This document shows positions 5,108 through 5,326 of a stretch of 5,326 nt of DNA, one piece after another; the first letter of the stretch is position 1; every line of letters begins with the position of its first letter. The stretch comes from Actinomycetes bacterium (GTDB lineage Bacteria > Actinomycetota > Aquicultoria > SURF-47 > JAUUWJ01), in NCBI GenBank assembly GCA_030589175.1, contig JAUUWJ010000068.1:1-5326 (forward strand). The letters are read 5' to 3'. A model generated the notes under the pieces. It was given only the letters and a program-made list of their open reading frames with translations. It did no database searches and was not told where the DNA came from. The translations under genes were made by a program, and so were the position numbers.

Positions 5108-5326
5108 ATGAAAAAAGTGCTAGTTATAGGTGGTTCCGGTTATATCGGCTCTCACACACTAAAAATCTTAAAAGAAGCCGGTTATTCCGCTACAGTTTTT
5201 GATGATTTAAGTAGCGGGCACAAAGAAGCTGTTCAGCAAACAAAACTAATCGTCGGCGGGATTGATGACAAAAAATTATTAAGTGAGGTCATGAAGGAAG
5301 AGAAAATACATGCAGTGCTTCACTTT
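5108..5326 (+). CDS. galE: UDP-glucose 4-epimerase (GalE-like), N-terminal part only
   Basis: Seventy-three codons are visible before the window ends. The protein opens with a Rossmann fold of the extended short-chain dehydrogenase family: VLVIGGSGYIGSHT (4-17) is the NAD-binding GxxGxxG region, FDDLSSGHKEAV (31-42) is the GalE-type segment after the second strand, and HAVLHF (68-73) leads into the usual alanine-rich stretch. GalE interconverts UDP-glucose and UDP-galactose for galactose use and for surface polysaccharide precursors. Related epimerases acting on UDP-GlcNAc or UDP-glucuronate share this N-terminus, so substrate is not proved, although DDLSSGH is typical of GalE. There is no ribosome binding site upstream; ATG at 5108 fits the fold start exactly. 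It is divergent from the bldD-like regulator. Confidence 0.88.
   Translation, partial: MKKVLVIGGSGYIGSHTLKILKEAGYSATVFDDLSSGHKEAVQQTKLIVGGIDDKKLLSEVMKEEKIHAVLHF

Overview
The window looks like an AT-rich (roughly 40% GC by eye), deep-branching relative of the Actinobacteria. Three things suggest this: a BldD-type regulator with its cyclic-di-GMP signature intact, an adjacent lysC-asd pair in which lysC carries an internal in-frame start as in Corynebacterium and Bacillus, and a galE that appears to be translated from a leaderless transcript. The lineage is inference; no rRNA is present to fix it.

Layout, left to right. Bases 1-1142 hold the C-terminal 380 codons of a chorismate-utilising synthase (PabB/TrpE family, more likely PabB). 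It overlaps by 22 bp a fold-type IV PLP enzyme at 1121-1999, probably aminodeoxychorismate lyase (PabC). Together they would make p-aminobenzoate for folate. A 126-bp gap follows, with a degenerate heptanucleotide array (2003-2063), a partly inverted arm, and a good sigma-70-type promoter (2080-2108) just before lysC. Aspartate kinase (2126-3340) and aspartate-semialdehyde dehydrogenase (3419-4435) form the first two steps of the aspartate family (lysine, threonine, methionine). An internal Shine-Dalgarno and ATG inside lysC (2848-2866) would give a separate regulatory beta subunit.

On the minus strand, a bldD-like gene runs from 4900 (or 4909) to 4421 and overlaps the end of asd tail to tail by 15 bp. 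It is divergent from galE (5108 to the window end, 73 codons visible). The 198-207 bp between them hold a strong bldD promoter, A/T-tracts, and three or four copies of an ATAAGTAT-like motif. One copy lies on the bldD -35 and one at its predicted transcription start, which suggests autoregulation.

Most of the window is ordinary biosynthetic housekeeping. The part most worth following up is the bldD-galE divergent region: a possible cyclic-di-GMP-responsive regulator, its repeated candidate operators, and a leaderless sugar-nucleotide epimerase gene next to it.
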